Positions 1-9,043 of a DNA stretch of 64,000 bases are shown one piece after another. A program made the position numbers and the translations under genes. Numbering within the stretch: the first letter of the stretch is position 1; every line of letters begins with the position of its first letter. The notes under the pieces are model-generated. The model worked only from the letters and a program-made list of their open reading frames with translations, ran no database searches and was not told where the DNA came from. Source of the DNA: Algoriphagus chordae (GTDB lineage Bacteria; Bacteroidota; Bacteroidia; Cytophagales; Cyclobacteriaceae). Where the stretch lies: positions 1 through 64,000 of the forward strand of contig NZ_QKZT01000002.1 in assembly GCF_003254055.1 (NCBI RefSeq). The letters run 5' to 3'.

Positions 1-51
1 ACTGTCGCCATGTCGTAATTGAGTTTGGTCACTACATTTAACGACTTTCAT
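1..51 (-). CDS. 5' end of a gene cut by the left edge (uncertain)
   Basis: An ATG on the minus strand opens a frame of 17 sense codons that runs off the left edge without a stop, beginning MKVVKCSDQT. It lies 42 bases downstream of the small gene at 94-339 and on the same strand, so it could be the next gene of an operon. Nothing in 17 residues allows a family call, and a chance frame of this length is quite possible. Confidence 0.3.
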   Translation of the reverse strand, partial: MKVVKCSDQTQLRHGDS

Positions 52-93
52 GGCTATGGGTGAATTTCCTCTATTTTCATGAATGTTTTATGC

Positions 94-339
94 TTAATTC
101 AATGCCTTCTCCAGGCTTTCTACCAATTTCTTGGACACTGACCTGCTGTTCTGCTCTCTGGCTTCTTTAAAAAGCGTTAAAGCCTGCTCAGATTTTTCGA
201 TCAGCCCTACAGGATTGTTATCATTCTTGAAACTTCCCCAGCACCACGTTAGCTCAGCAGCTAAGGTTTCGCCTGCTTTCAACTTGGATAATTTCTGTAC
301 CACTTCAGGTACCGTCTTTTCTAATTTCTCAACTTGCAT
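94..339 (-). CDS. small conserved-type hypothetical protein, 81 aa
   Basis: This 81-residue protein is charged, largely helical and has no signal peptide or membrane segment, so it is probably cytoplasmic. The middle has a short aromatic stretch (TWCWGSF, about residues 31-37) followed by a long helix with basic and acidic residues. The start is an ATG. I recognise no characterised family. Composition and codon use look like the neighbouring genes, and the frame is intact, so I take it as real. It is the last clearly readable gene on the left and is separated from the tRNA by about 460 bases of apparently non-coding DNA. Confidence 0.65.
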   Translation of the reverse strand: MQVEKLEKTVPEVVQKLSKLKAGETLAAELTWCWGSFKNDNNPVGLIEKSEQALTLFKEAREQNSRSVSKKLVESLEKALN

Positions 340-728
340 GGTAAATAATGGTTTAATGGTTTTTCAATATTTCGACAAAAATGCAAAAATATTTCTGATT
401 ACACAACACAACCCACTCAGTGTTAACAATATCATAATTAAACAGACTATTCATTCTGTTTTCTGAAATCGCAATTTCTCATCCACAGTGATTTGCTACA
501 CCCACTTTTCTGCCAGTGTACATTATTTTTTAGCAGGATCTCGACAAGCTCAATACTGAGTTTATCATAGTATGCCGAGCTGAACCATAAATTACTTCTT
601 CACCAGTATCCAAGTAAAAAAATCAGGTTAATGAATTAGAGAAATATCGCTTACAAGATTATTTGACAGTATTTTCAACTGATTCAAAGGCAATTAGCCT
701 AAAAAGGCAAAATTGTTTAAATACAGGC
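340..728. other. intergenic stretch with no recognised feature
   Basis: About 390 bases, AT-rich, with no convincing reading frame on either strand and no strong hairpin. Frames crossing it from 131 to 466 on the plus strand are the opposite-strand image of the small gene. The part near 540-590 has short palindromic words such as TCTCGACAAGCTC, which may be remnants of a dispersed repeat, but I cannot show a second copy here. Confidence 0.5.
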
Positions 729-759
729 TTGGAAAAAAAGAAGCAAGACTTTACCTTTG
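729..759 (+). promoter_or_regulatory. Bacteroidota-type promoter of tRNA-Gln
   Basis: A TTG at 729-731 and a perfect TAnnTTTG (TACCTTTG, 752-759) are separated by 20 bases, matching the -33/-7 consensus of the Bacteroidota housekeeping sigma factor. Transcription would begin near 766, about 35 bases before the tRNA, leaving a short leader to be trimmed. Confidence 0.6.
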
Positions 760-800
760 TGACACTTTAAGGGAGACCCGAAAGGAACCCGAAGTAAAAC

Positions 801-873
801 TGGCTTATGGTGTAACTGGCAACACGTCTGATTTTGGTTCAGAAGAGTCCAGGTTCGAGCCCTGGTAAGCCAA
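801..873 (+). tRNA. tRNA-Gln (anticodon UUG)
   Basis: A complete cloverleaf can be folded by eye. The acceptor stem is TGGCTTA (801-807) with TAAGCCA (866-872), followed by discriminator A873. The D stem is GTG/CAC (810-812, 823-825). The anticodon stem is TCTGA/TCAGA (827-831, 839-843) around loop TTTTGGT with anticodon TTG at 834-836. The T stem is CCAGG/CCTGG around TTCGAGC (854-860). CCA is not encoded, as is common in this phylum. It stands alone, with its own promoter and a terminator directly behind it. Confidence 0.95.
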
Positions 874-882
874 CAAGTTCAA

Positions 883-914
883 AAAAAAACCGCTGAAATT
901 CAGCGGTTTTTTTA
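883..914. terminator. bidirectional terminator between tRNA-Gln and the sulfatase
   Basis: CCGCTGA (890-896) pairs with TCAGCGG (900-906) over a 3-base loop. The stem is flanked by an A run on the left and a T run on the right, so it can stop transcription both of the tRNA and of the convergent sulfatase operon. Confidence 0.85.
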
Positions 915-940
915 TGCCTATATTTTCAGATCCTCAGCCC

Positions 941-2455
941 TTACAAGGCACTTGGGTAAGCAATAGGCAAACCCGTTGCTTTTTCTATTGGCATCTGCGC
1001 TTCAGTATCTTTTAGAAGCTTTGTCATCAGGACTGCTAATTGACTAGTCTTATCTGCAAGCTTTACACTCAAATCATTTGTCTCCCCAATATCTTCAGCT
1101 AGGTTAAATAATTCCAATTGACCGCTAATATGATGATAAATCAACTTCCAGTCTCCTTGCCGCACGACGGTGTAAGGAGGATTATAATAGGTGTTAGGGT
1201 AATGCCATAATAATGCTCGATCAGAATCTGTTTTCCTATACCCCTTCAATAAAGACACGAAACTTCTTCCATCAATACTTTTATTGATATCCTTATTCAA
1301 TCCAGCCATTTCTAAAAAAGTAGGATACACATCCTCAATGATCACATAGTCCTTAGTGACCGATTCAGGCTTAACAACACCAGGCCACTTGACAATCATA
1401 GGCACACGAATCCCTCCTTCATAAGGACTCAGCTTATATCCTCTCAGCGGAAGGTTTTGAGGCACTTGCTTGTGAGCGCCATTATCGGAGGAGAATATAA
1501 TAATGGTATTCTCTGCCACCCCAAGCCGGTCAAGCTCATCCATAATATCTCCAAGGGATTTATCCATGCCCTCAATCATTGTAGCATAGATGGCTTCACT
1601 TTGACTCAAGCCTTCGTCAATATACTTCTGATAGTATCGCTCATCTTTTTCCCAAGGCGCATGAATTGCGTAGTGCGACATATACAAATAAAATGGCTGT
1701 TTGTCTTTTACAGCCATTTCTACCGATTTGATAGCTTCTCGGGTCAAAGCCTCCGTTAAATAGATATTTTCCCCATGATATGCCTCTAAGCCCGGAACAT
1801 CCCATCTATGATCACCAGCAACTCTCCAATCTGCACTATAATCATGAATCCCTAAATAACTCCCTGGTCCACCCGCAGCATGTCCACCAATATTCACATC
1901 GAAACCAAAATTCAAAGGATTCTCCCCGGGCGTTCCTGCTGCACCAAAATGAGCCTTCCCAACATGGATGGTTTTGTAGCCTGCCTTTTTCAATAGAGCT
2001 GGCAATGTATTCGCATAAACAATAGTGTGTGGAATCCCCGATACTGGACTTAGCCCATTCAAATTCCAATCAGGTGATTTTACTTTAGGATTATCCTCAT
2101 CAGGAGATACGTTCTTAGTTAATGTCCAGTTGGTTACCCGATGTCTAGCAGCAGTCAAACCAGTCATTAAACTCACTCTAGAGGGAGAACACACTGCACT
2201 GGAATATGCTTGCGTAAATTTCATCCCCTCCGAAGCTAGTCGTTCCATATTTGGAGTTCGGTATCTCTTATTGAGCTCTGTCACCTCAGTGTAAAATGGA
2301 ACAGAAGTGTCCTGCCACCCCATATCGTCTACTAAAAAGAAGACAATATTGGGCCTTGCTTTTTGCAAATCAGCAGAATCACTTTTGACAGAAGCCTTTC
2401 CAAAAACTGGGGGAATTAACAGAACAGTCATTACTATTAGTATTCCGCGTTTCAT
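941..2455 (-). CDS. exported sulfatase (formylglycine-dependent, S1-type)
   Basis: This enzyme should hydrolyse sulfate esters, probably on a polysaccharide, in the periplasm or at the cell surface. A signal peptide covers about residues 1-20. The metal-binding DD lies at 43-44, and the modification motif C-S-P-S-R at 89-93 supplies the cysteine converted to formylglycine. GKAHFG at 166-171 and SDNG at 323-326 are further conserved active-site blocks. At 504 aa it has normal family length. It is the third gene of a minus-strand set after a fucosidase and a GH43-like protein, pointing to a sulfated, fucose-containing glycan. The exact substrate cannot be read from the sequence. No maturase (anSME) is present in the window. 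Confidence 0.92.
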   Translation of the reverse strand: MKRGILIVMTVLLIPPVFGKASVKSDSADLQKARPNIVFFLVDDMGWQDTSVPFYTEVTELNKRYRTPNMERLASEGMKFTQAYSSAVCSPSRVSLMTGLTAARHRVTNWTLTKNVSPDEDNPKVKSPDWNLNGLSPVSGIPHTIVYANTLPALLKKAGYKTIHVGKAHFGAAGTPGENPLNFGFDVNIGGHAAGGPGSYLGIHDYSADWRVAGDHRWDVPGLEAYHGENIYLTEALTREAIKSVEMAVKDKQPFYLYMSHYAIHAPWEKDERYYQKYIDEGLSQSEAIYATMIEGMDKSLGDIMDELDRLGVAENTIIIFSSDNGAHKQVPQNLPLRGYKLSPYEGGIRVPMIVKWPGVVKPESVTKDYVIIEDVYPTFLEMAGLNKDINKSIDGRSFVSLLKGYRKTDSDRALLWHYPNTYYNPPYTVVRQGDWKLIYHHISGQLELFNLAEDIGETNDLSVKLADKTSQLAVLMTKLLKDTEAQMPIEKATGLPIAYPSAL

Positions 2456-2504
2456 GGTATGCTTGGTTACTTTAATAGGTTATAAAAAAAGAATTGCTGA
2501 ATTA

Positions 2505-3557
2505 CTACTCTTGCACAGGAATAGTTACGATGTAGGAATCATCACCTTTTTTGATCGCCAAACCCAAGACTCGTATCTCTCCATTTTCTCTAAATACAAA
2601 TGGCCTTTCCATTCGATCAGGAATAATCGAAGTCCCATCCTTCCTTTTGATTTCCTTAGGCATTATTTCATATTCCTCTGCCTTTTCCCAGTGAATACCA
2701 TCGGCAGAACTTACTAATCCAATGAAGGTATGTGCATGAAAGATTCCGTAATACTTGTCTCGCTTTTGATCATACCAAAGTGACATATCTTCTGTATCCA
2801 TATAATCGATTACAGGATCTGGTTGTATGATAAATGGACCGGTAGGGCTATCCCCAATCCCCATAGCCTGATTCCTTACGAAATTAGGTTCATTTGGCTT
2901 ATCGCCTTTTACAATAAGGTAATATCTTCCGTCTTTACCTTTATCAATCGCTGGGTTGACTGTTAAAGTAGTGATTGGACCCGAAGGTTCAATTAAAGGG
3001 TCATCAAATCTTTTCCATGGACCTGTCAGTGAATTTGCCACCGCAACTCCTGTTCTCTGATTAGGTCGTAGGATCTTCCATCGTGGATGGGAATACCCCT
3101 CAAGGCTAATTTCCATCAGCTCATCCTCAGTAAAGCTGGAATCTCCCAAATTGCTAGATATATAATACAGGTAATACTTTCCATCGAAATATTTGATCTT
3201 AGGATTATGGGCAGTAATAGCATCCCAATACCCAGCGCCCCGACCTTGTAAAACCGTCTCCTTATATTCCCATGGACCACTAGGGTTCTCGGACACCGCA
3301 TGCGCTACTTCAGAAAAGAGTAGCCAGCCAGTAAATTTCGTGGCTCTTGGCCATCTGGAATAGAAAAGATGATAAAGACCATCCTCTGCTTTAACTATTG
3401 AACCTCCCCAGTTAAAATAGTCTGGCGAGCGAAAAATATTATCCTCATCAATCTCCCCAATTTTACCTTCGAACAAAGCTGTCTCAGGTCTTGTTTGCGC
3501 AATGGACATTTGGCTAAAGCAGCTAAGTAATAATAGTATCAATCCCGATCTAAGCAT
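2505..3557 (-). CDS. exported GH43-like glycoside hydrolase family protein
   Basis: The preferred start is the ATG at 3557 (350 aa), which gives a clean signal peptide (MLRSGLILLLLSC... ending near MSIAQ). An upstream TTG adds only four residues. The mature part shows repeated blade-like units such as DGLYHLFYSRW, DGKYYLYYIS, DGRYYLIVKG and DKYYGIFH, typical of five-bladed beta-propeller glycosidases of the GH43/GH117-like group. The catalytic acids cannot be assigned with confidence by eye. It lies 49 bases upstream of the sulfatase and 66 bases downstream of the fucosidase on the same strand, so it is probably co-transcribed. It likely cleaves a glycosidic bond in the same sulfated glycan. 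Confidence 0.75.
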   Translation of the reverse strand: MLRSGLILLLLSCFSQMSIAQTRPETALFEGKIGEIDEDNIFRSPDYFNWGGSIVKAEDGLYHLFYSRWPRATKFTGWLLFSEVAHAVSENPSGPWEYKETVLQGRGAGYWDAITAHNPKIKYFDGKYYLYYISSNLGDSSFTEDELMEISLEGYSHPRWKILRPNQRTGVAVANSLTGPWKRFDDPLIEPSGPITTLTVNPAIDKGKDGRYYLIVKGDKPNEPNFVRNQAMGIGDSPTGPFIIQPDPVIDYMDTEDMSLWYDQKRDKYYGIFHAHTFIGLVSSADGIHWEKAEEYEIMPKEIKRKDGTSIIPDRMERPFVFRENGEIRVLGLAIKKGDDSYIVTIPVQE

Positions 3558-3623
3558 TTCTTGGGGCAAGTTTTAAATTCAATTCAGTTATAATCTGCAC
3601 TTTGAGAAAATCCTCCTGCGGCA

Positions 3624-5864
3624 TCAATTTATCAAGACTCCAAACTCAGCTACAGCGGCATGCTTTTGACCTCCTGCGATCTGAGTAGCTTTTAGCTGTA
3701 TAAAACGCCCTTTTACTGGAGCAGAAAACTCATGGCGTCTTTGGCTAGGATCATTGATAAGATTGCCAAATTCAAAAGCCTCCACCAATTTCCAATTGCT
3801 GCCATTATCGCTCACATAGATCTCTCCTCTTTCGATCATTCCTTCCGAATCGTTTCCAGGAGGAGCGTAAATGAACCCAATGATATTTTGCGAAGTACTC
3901 AGGTCAATAGAAATGGATTGCCCAGAGCCATTAGGCTTGGATTTCCAATAAGTTTTGTCATTTGAGTCAAAAGCTTTTTCTGCCTCATGCTTCACTGATT
4001 GACTGCTCATTTTATCCAGTTTCCAATCTTTTTTGATCGCGCCAAATTCCCTTGTGCTTACTGCACCTTTATCAGTTTTGCTGAACGCCACAGCTTTCAC
4101 AGAACCATTCTCTAACGGAAATAAACCTTCGTAGCTAGATGATTCTTTGGTAGGCTCAGAGCCATCTAGCGTATAGGTGATATGCATATCCTTATTCAGA
4201 TCACCAGCGATGTCCTGCTCATAGGTATTCCATCCAAAATCTTCTTTTTTAGCCGCAATCATCACTTCTCCTTCTTTGTTTCGACTAATCTCCAATTGCG
4301 GTGGACGATTTTCAGCATAAAAAGCAGCTACGCGACTAACCGCTACCGGAAAGAATCTAGCCTCAACAACCTTAATTCTAATTTTATCGGTAGTCACTTC
4401 AGCAAAGCGCAGAATGTTTTTATATCCGATATTTTTGCCATTGGCTACCATCTTCCATTCGCCATTTACCCAAGCTTCCACTTCAAAAGCTGAAACCCTT
4501 TCACTATGACCAAGAATATCCTCCTGAAGCATCAACCTGTTAATCGTAGCTGGCTTGTCAAGCTCAATGACAATTCCTTCTGCTCCTTTTTCTAGCAGTA
4601 AATAGCTCTCTTCATCATCTTCCAATACTTCTGAAGGTCCTGAAGCTGAAGCCAGCAAATTATCTCCATAGGTCGCCCTGATTCTTTCCCCAACTTCTTT
4701 TAGCACCTTCACATCTCGTTGAGCAAACAAGCCTTCTGTATTTGGCGGTATGTTCAATAGAAAAATAGAATTACCTCCAACAGATCGCTCATAGATATCA
4801 AAAACATCGTCAGCTGACCTAACACCTTGCTCATCATCATTCCTGTAAAACCATCCTTCTCGAATAGAAGTATTAGTTTCTGCTGGTTGATAGTGTAAGA
4901 AATTAGCTTGGTATAGCTTATCCAAACCTGCGACATTTTCTCCAGTGATATCTGAGAAACGGTTCATCTTATTGGGATCCTCCTCATACGGAATCACATT
5001 CCACTCTTCATCACGTGTCATCCCTGCTTCGTTGCCACACCAGCGAATATCCTGGCGACCAAAAATCACCGCTTGAGGAGCCAAAGTTCTAATCAATTCC
5101 TTCCAAGCATCATAATCATAGGTCTGCCCTCCTTTTGTTTTGGGATGAGCTCCATCAAACCAAACCTCTTCTATTCTTCCATATTCTGTCAACAATTCAA
5201 ATAGCTGATTCAAAAAATACTCGTTGTAATCATCGACCACAAAATCAAAACTTGTCTTATTCTCAAATGGAGCACCATCCACAGGCCTTGGGACAGTTCT
5301 TGCAGTCTTTTCACTCAGATTACCATACAGTCCGTCTGGACTCTCAATCTGAAACAAATCTGCCGGAGACAAGTAAACACCCAATTTCAATCCATACTTT
5401 TCACATGACTCTGAAAGCTCCTTGAGCACATCTCCTTTGCCATCTCGAAAGCCAGTAGACATAACACCATGTTCGGTGTAGCGTGATTGCCAAAGCACAA
5501 AGCCATCATGATGCTTCACCGTGAGAATCACCTTTGTCATCCCTGCATCCTTCATGGTCTCACACCACTGATCGGTGTCCAAATTTTCAAGTTCAAAAAC
5601 AGCAGGATCTTCCATCCCAGAACCCCATTCTTTTGCGGTAAAGGAGTTCGGGCCAAAGTGCACAAAAGCAATAAACTCATCCTTCAGCGCCTGGTATTGA
5701 TTGGCAGTGGGTACCACATGAGCAGCCTTGATACGAATGCTATCTTCAGTATCGTCTTCGTCCACAGCAATGGTGGAAGCGGTGGGCATGTATTCTTGCT
5801 CTATTGGTTTAGCACAGGAAAAACCTAGGATTGCAATGGCAATCAGTAGTTTATTGAATTTCAT
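3624..5864 (-). CDS. lipoprotein alpha-L-fucosidase (GH29) with C-terminal discoidin-like domain
   Basis: The N-terminus carries a lipobox with Cys17 (LGFSC), placing the protein in a membrane. The catalytic GH29 barrel spans about residues 50-400: HFGPNSFTAKEW (69-80), HHDGF (118-122) and VWFDGA around Asp237, the expected nucleophile. It is followed by a beta-sandwich region, a chitobiase-like segment (ITYTLDGSEPT) and a C-terminal F5/8 type C (CBM32-like) domain from about residue 600 to 746 that could bind sugar. The domain order resembles the GH29-B group acting on branched fucose. It is the first gene of the set with the GH43-like protein and sulfatase. Confidence 0.92.
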   Translation of the reverse strand: MKFNKLLIAIAILGFSCAKPIEQEYMPTASTIAVDEDDTEDSIRIKAAHVVPTANQYQALKDEFIAFVHFGPNSFTAKEWGSGMEDPAVFELENLDTDQWCETMKDAGMTKVILTVKHHDGFVLWQSRYTEHGVMSTGFRDGKGDVLKELSESCEKYGLKLGVYLSPADLFQIESPDGLYGNLSEKTARTVPRPVDGAPFENKTSFDFVVDDYNEYFLNQLFELLTEYGRIEEVWFDGAHPKTKGGQTYDYDAWKELIRTLAPQAVIFGRQDIRWCGNEAGMTRDEEWNVIPYEEDPNKMNRFSDITGENVAGLDKLYQANFLHYQPAETNTSIREGWFYRNDDEQGVRSADDVFDIYERSVGGNSIFLLNIPPNTEGLFAQRDVKVLKEVGERIRATYGDNLLASASGPSEVLEDDEESYLLLEKGAEGIVIELDKPATINRLMLQEDILGHSERVSAFEVEAWVNGEWKMVANGKNIGYKNILRFAEVTTDKIRIKVVEARFFPVAVSRVAAFYAENRPPQLEISRNKEGEVMIAAKKEDFGWNTYEQDIAGDLNKDMHITYTLDGSEPTKESSSYEGLFPLENGSVKAVAFSKTDKGAVSTREFGAIKKDWKLDKMSSQSVKHEAEKAFDSNDKTYWKSKPNGSGQSISIDLSTSQNIIGFIYAPPGNDSEGMIERGEIYVSDNGSNWKLVEAFEFGNLINDPSQRRHEFSAPVKGRFIQLKATQIAGGQKHAAVAEFGVLIN

Positions 5865-5886
5865 AACAGGGTATTTGTTCTAATCT

Positions 5887-5919
5887 CCAATATAGGCAAT
5901 ACCTTAATTTTTATTCAAA
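5887..5919 (-). promoter_or_regulatory. candidate promoter of the fucosidase-GH43-sulfatase operon
   Basis: On the minus strand TTTG (plus 5916-5919) and TATATTGG (plus 5887-5894, one mismatch to TAnnTTTG) are spaced by 21 bases, in the right place for a leader of about 15 bases before the ATG at 5864. The assignment rests on consensus only. Confidence 0.45.
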
Positions 5920-6079
5920 AGAGGGGTGATTAATTAAAAAATTTAAGAAACTGCTACTCCCAAATTCTGTGATTAAAAATAACTTTCATTAACCCCATTA
6001 CAAGGCAAGGAGATTCTATTCTGATATCTAAGTAAAATGGATGAAGTCTAAGTTTTAATTCCTTTTCCAAAACTATCTT

Positions 6080-7234
6080 CTATTCCTTCCTGCTCATTTC
6101 CAATACCTCGATCAATTTCTCAATATCCGCAGCAGTATTAAACACATTCACCGATACACGCAAATTGCCTCCACGATTGGATACTGAAATCTTATTTGCA
6201 TGTAGATTGCTTTTCAAAAGCTCCGAGTCAAAAGCTTCTGAAAGCTTCAAACCGAAAAGATGCGAAGAGGTAAACTGCTTTTCTTCGAGTAGCACATTCC
6301 GGCTTTTCAGATAGTCATAGAGTGGAATAGTGAGTTTATGGCAATAGCTCTCTATTTCTGACACTCTCCATTCATTGATTTGCTTCAAAGCTTCATTCAG
6401 CATAGGAAGCAGAATGAAACTGCTCATCTCCCCCACATTATAGCGACCAGAATCCTCTGTGTACTCATGATCGTAATTGGTCAAATTGCCAAAATCTTGT
6501 GAATTGGTACGGTTCATCCATGATTCCTCCAGCGGCTGACCTCCGTCAAAGGCAGGCCCGAAATAAGAGATCCCCAACCCATAGGGGCCAAAAAGCCATT
6601 TATAACTAGCACAAATCAAGGCATCGATCTTAAAGCGTTTCACGTCCATCTCAGCCGCCCCAACAGACTGAGTTCCATCGACAATGAAAATCGCCCCCAC
6701 AGATTTACATTTTTGCCCTATGCTTTCCAGATCGAATTTCAATCCATTCATCCAATGCACGGAGGACATCAGCACCACAGCAGTCTCTGAATTGATACTT
6801 TCCAGTAAATTCTTGTTCCAGCTTTCTGCAAGAGTCGACGCATCCTTATCAGGACCAACTACTTTCAGCGAAGCATGATTCTCATCACACCAGGATTTCA
6901 ACGAAAAATATCCGCTAGGAAACTCATCTTCCAACACAATCGCATGCTGGCCTGGATTACAGGAAATATTGCGAAGTGCGGTGGCAAAGCCATAGGAACT
7001 TGAGGGTATCAAAGCAACTTGGAATGGATCACAATTCACTAAGTCAGCAAATCGAGCTTTCGCTTCCTTGGGTAAATTGAAAAAATCCTCTGGAGCAATA
7101 CTCGTAGGATTCCTATCTCGAATGAGTGCTCCAATGGCAGCTTGCTCAGCCGATTTCAAAAGTGGCCCTTTATAGCCACAATTGAGGTAATGAATATCCG
7201 GATCAAGGCTAAACAGATGTTTCTGAGAGTCCAT
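6080..7234 (-). CDS. class V PLP-dependent aminotransferase family protein
   Basis: This is a fold-type I PLP enzyme of the NifS/CsdA-like class V group. The cofactor aspartate is in IVDGTQSVGA (Asp186), and the Schiff-base lysine is Lys212 in CASYKWLFGPYG. The protein is 384 aa without a signal peptide. It lacks an obvious catalytic-cysteine loop of cysteine desulfurases, and the pattern fits the kynureninase-like/isopenicillin-N-epimerase-like subgroup often annotated simply as aminotransferase class V. The substrate is unknown. It lies 53 bases downstream of the EcsC gene on the same strand; the tail of the fucosidase operon promoter region begins 215 bases away. Confidence 0.85.
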   Translation of the reverse strand: MDSQKHLFSLDPDIHYLNCGYKGPLLKSAEQAAIGALIRDRNPTSIAPEDFFNLPKEAKARFADLVNCDPFQVALIPSSSYGFATALRNISCNPGQHAIVLEDEFPSGYFSLKSWCDENHASLKVVGPDKDASTLAESWNKNLLESINSETAVVLMSSVHWMNGLKFDLESIGQKCKSVGAIFIVDGTQSVGAAEMDVKRFKIDALICASYKWLFGPYGLGISYFGPAFDGGQPLEESWMNRTNSQDFGNLTNYDHEYTEDSGRYNVGEMSSFILLPMLNEALKQINEWRVSEIESYCHKLTIPLYDYLKSRNVLLEEKQFTSSHLFGLKLSEAFDSELLKSNLHANKISVSNRGGNLRVSVNVFNTAADIEKLIEVLEMSRKE

Positions 7235-7287
7235 AGGTTTGAGTTAATTCGTTTTTTGAAATTGCAACAATCTGCCTTAGCAGCTCA

Positions 7288-8004
7288 TCATTCTAACACA
7301 CGTAATCTATAAGCGTTCATTGCATACTTACCCAAATGCTCAGTCAAGCGGTAATTTGCAATTGCCCCCACTCCTGCTCCTACGATAGGGATCAACTGAG
7401 CCAGTTTCGCGAGATCTATATAATCTCTATAGTCCAATTGAAAAGTCTTCCAATCGAAATCATTGAGGTCAGTGGGTAGGGTATGTCGATACTCATCCCA
7501 ATTTTCCACCAGACCGATCAACTCATTTCTTCTCTGCTGGGAGGAAAAACTAAGCTGAAAAACATAGAGTAAAAAAAGACGCTCGTGGTAATCCTTGGTA
7601 TCAAAACCATAAAGAGCAGCTATGTCGAAAAGCATTTTCATCTTGATGCTCAAAAAAGCGGGAAAATCGGCAAAGCCTAACAAAATCCCTCCAGCTCCAG
7701 TTACTGCCCCTTCCGCAGAAGCCGTATTTCTATACCATTTGATTCGGCTTCTCACTTTAAACTCGCGCTGCTTGAATGACAGACTTCCATTGGGCCTAGG
7801 AACAATCCAACTCGAACCAGTAAGCACAACTTTGACCATATGTTCAACGGCCGTAGTCACGACGGTGTGGACCTTTTCAGGAATCCACTGATTGATTTTG
7901 TTCTGGATTCCATGTGTCAGCTTGCCGCCAAGACTTGGTTTCTTCTTCATTCTATACTGCCAAAGCGCGAGTTCAGCATGGGCATAATGTAAATAGGAGT
8001 CCAT
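7288..8004 (-). CDS. EcsC family protein
   Basis: This 238-residue protein matches the EcsC family: a basic N-terminal half, a small glycine/alanine-rich hydrophobic segment (AEGAVTGAGGILLGFADFPAF, cut here into AEGAVTGAGG and ILLGFADFPAF) and a second one near the C-terminus (LIPIVGAGVGAIANYRLT). These suggest membrane association without a signal peptide. The family was named from the Bacillus ecs operon, but its molecular function is not known. It sits between a Cys-rich orphan gene and the class V aminotransferase, all on the minus strand with short gaps. Confidence 0.8.
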   Translation of the reverse strand: MDSYLHYAHAELALWQYRMKKKPSLGGKLTHGIQNKINQWIPEKVHTVVTTAVEHMVKVVLTGSSWIVPRPNGSLSFKQREFKVRSRIKWYRNTASAEGAVTGAGGILLGFADFPAFLSIKMKMLFDIAALYGFDTKDYHERLFLLYVFQLSFSSQQRRNELIGLVENWDEYRHTLPTDLNDFDWKTFQLDYRDYIDLAKLAQLIPIVGAGVGAIANYRLTEHLGKYAMNAYRLRVLE

Positions 8005-8078
8005 AAAATCAAATTAGTTTACCTTAGTATCAAACGAGATCCTGAGGAATAGTTACTAAGATCAAACACTTTGGCGAA

Positions 8079-8825
8079 TCATTCATCAAAGCCAGGACGA
8101 ATAAATTGAGCATAATTTGGAACTAAGGCTACCATGAGCTTCCTGGATTTCTCCAAAAGCACCAGCAAATTCAAAATCGAATCCTGCTCAGATTCAAGCA
8201 AGTCGAATAATATTTTCCAAGCTTGCATACTTCGCTCAATTGAGATCATCGCAATCTTTGCAGAACCATTACAACTTTTCTCTGATTCTGGATATTCCTC
8301 CCAAATGTCATCAGCAAGATCATGCAATACTCGCTTAGACTTTACATGAATAAAAAATAAATACCATTGTATCACTTCAAGAGCTTCTTCAACTTTCGCT
8401 TTTTTAGCCTCTGCTTCTGAAATCTCCATCGATCCAAGATTTACTTGACGAGCTAACTCTTCCAAATAGGATTTGATCTTTGGTGACTCTAGCCAATCCT
8501 TCCCTTCAAATAAATACTCGTCAGTAATCAGGCTCAAGGGATGCTCATCCAACATTCTATCCTCCTCCTCAATCGAAGTGTCAGCTGCATTATCTTCTGA
8601 GATCTGCGAGAGATCAATACCATGCTTTTCTGCCATCGCATGAAGCATGGATAATGTCTCCTTGAAGTTATCAGATAAAGTTTTCCAAAAGTCTTCTGGA
8701 TTTTCTAAATCTCTTTCTTGCTCCTTCTCAAACACTCTACATCTAGCAGTAAATAAACAGCGCTCACACCAACGATCGCACCAGTTATGAATTCCTGAGA
8801 TAAAAGTTGAGTTGGTTTCATCCAT
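8079..8825 (-). CDS. hypothetical protein with N-terminal cysteine cluster
   Basis: This 248-aa soluble protein begins with a compact cluster WCDRWCERCLFTARC (about residues 15-29), giving four cysteines in a C-x3-C-x2-C-x6-C spacing that looks like a metal or iron-sulfur site. The rest is acidic and helical, with two long helices in the second half. I do not recognise a characterised family; similar proteins are typically annotated as hypothetical in Bacteroidota. It is followed after 74 bases by the EcsC gene. The metal site is inference from spacing alone. Confidence 0.7.
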   Translation of the reverse strand: MDETNSTFISGIHNWCDRWCERCLFTARCRVFEKEQERDLENPEDFWKTLSDNFKETLSMLHAMAEKHGIDLSQISEDNAADTSIEEEDRMLDEHPLSLITDEYLFEGKDWLESPKIKSYLEELARQVNLGSMEISEAEAKKAKVEEALEVIQWYLFFIHVKSKRVLHDLADDIWEEYPESEKSCNGSAKIAMISIERSMQAWKILFDLLESEQDSILNLLVLLEKSRKLMVALVPNYAQFIRPGFDE

Positions 8826-8902
8826 GATTTATAGGGCTAGGAAGAGCTATGATTTGCATAGGTCTAAGATAAAAATATTTCCAAAATAAGAACTCATCAC
8901 CG

Positions 8903-8926
8903 GTCCTGCTTCTGGAGAAGCAGGAC
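8903..8926. repeat. 24-nt palindromic hairpin, copy 1
   Basis: GTCCTGCTTCT and AGAAGCAGGAC form two perfect 11-base arms around GG. A near-identical element lies at 38550-38573, where the centre is CC and one arm base differs. Both sit in intergenic DNA, which suggests a dispersed REP-like element. Confidence 0.6.
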
Positions 8927-9043
8927 AACAGAATAATACAAGCTAAGCTCTAAGCTCCCACTTAAGCCACCGTTCCTCTCATCACGCAAGCCAACAAATA
9001 CTACTAACTCAACCTTCCTCCCCAACCTAGTCAATGAGCCCAC

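Noticed and set aside
131..466. Plus-strand frame across the small gene at 94-339
   Set aside because: It is the opposite-strand image of a better frame plus non-coding DNA, with no family features.
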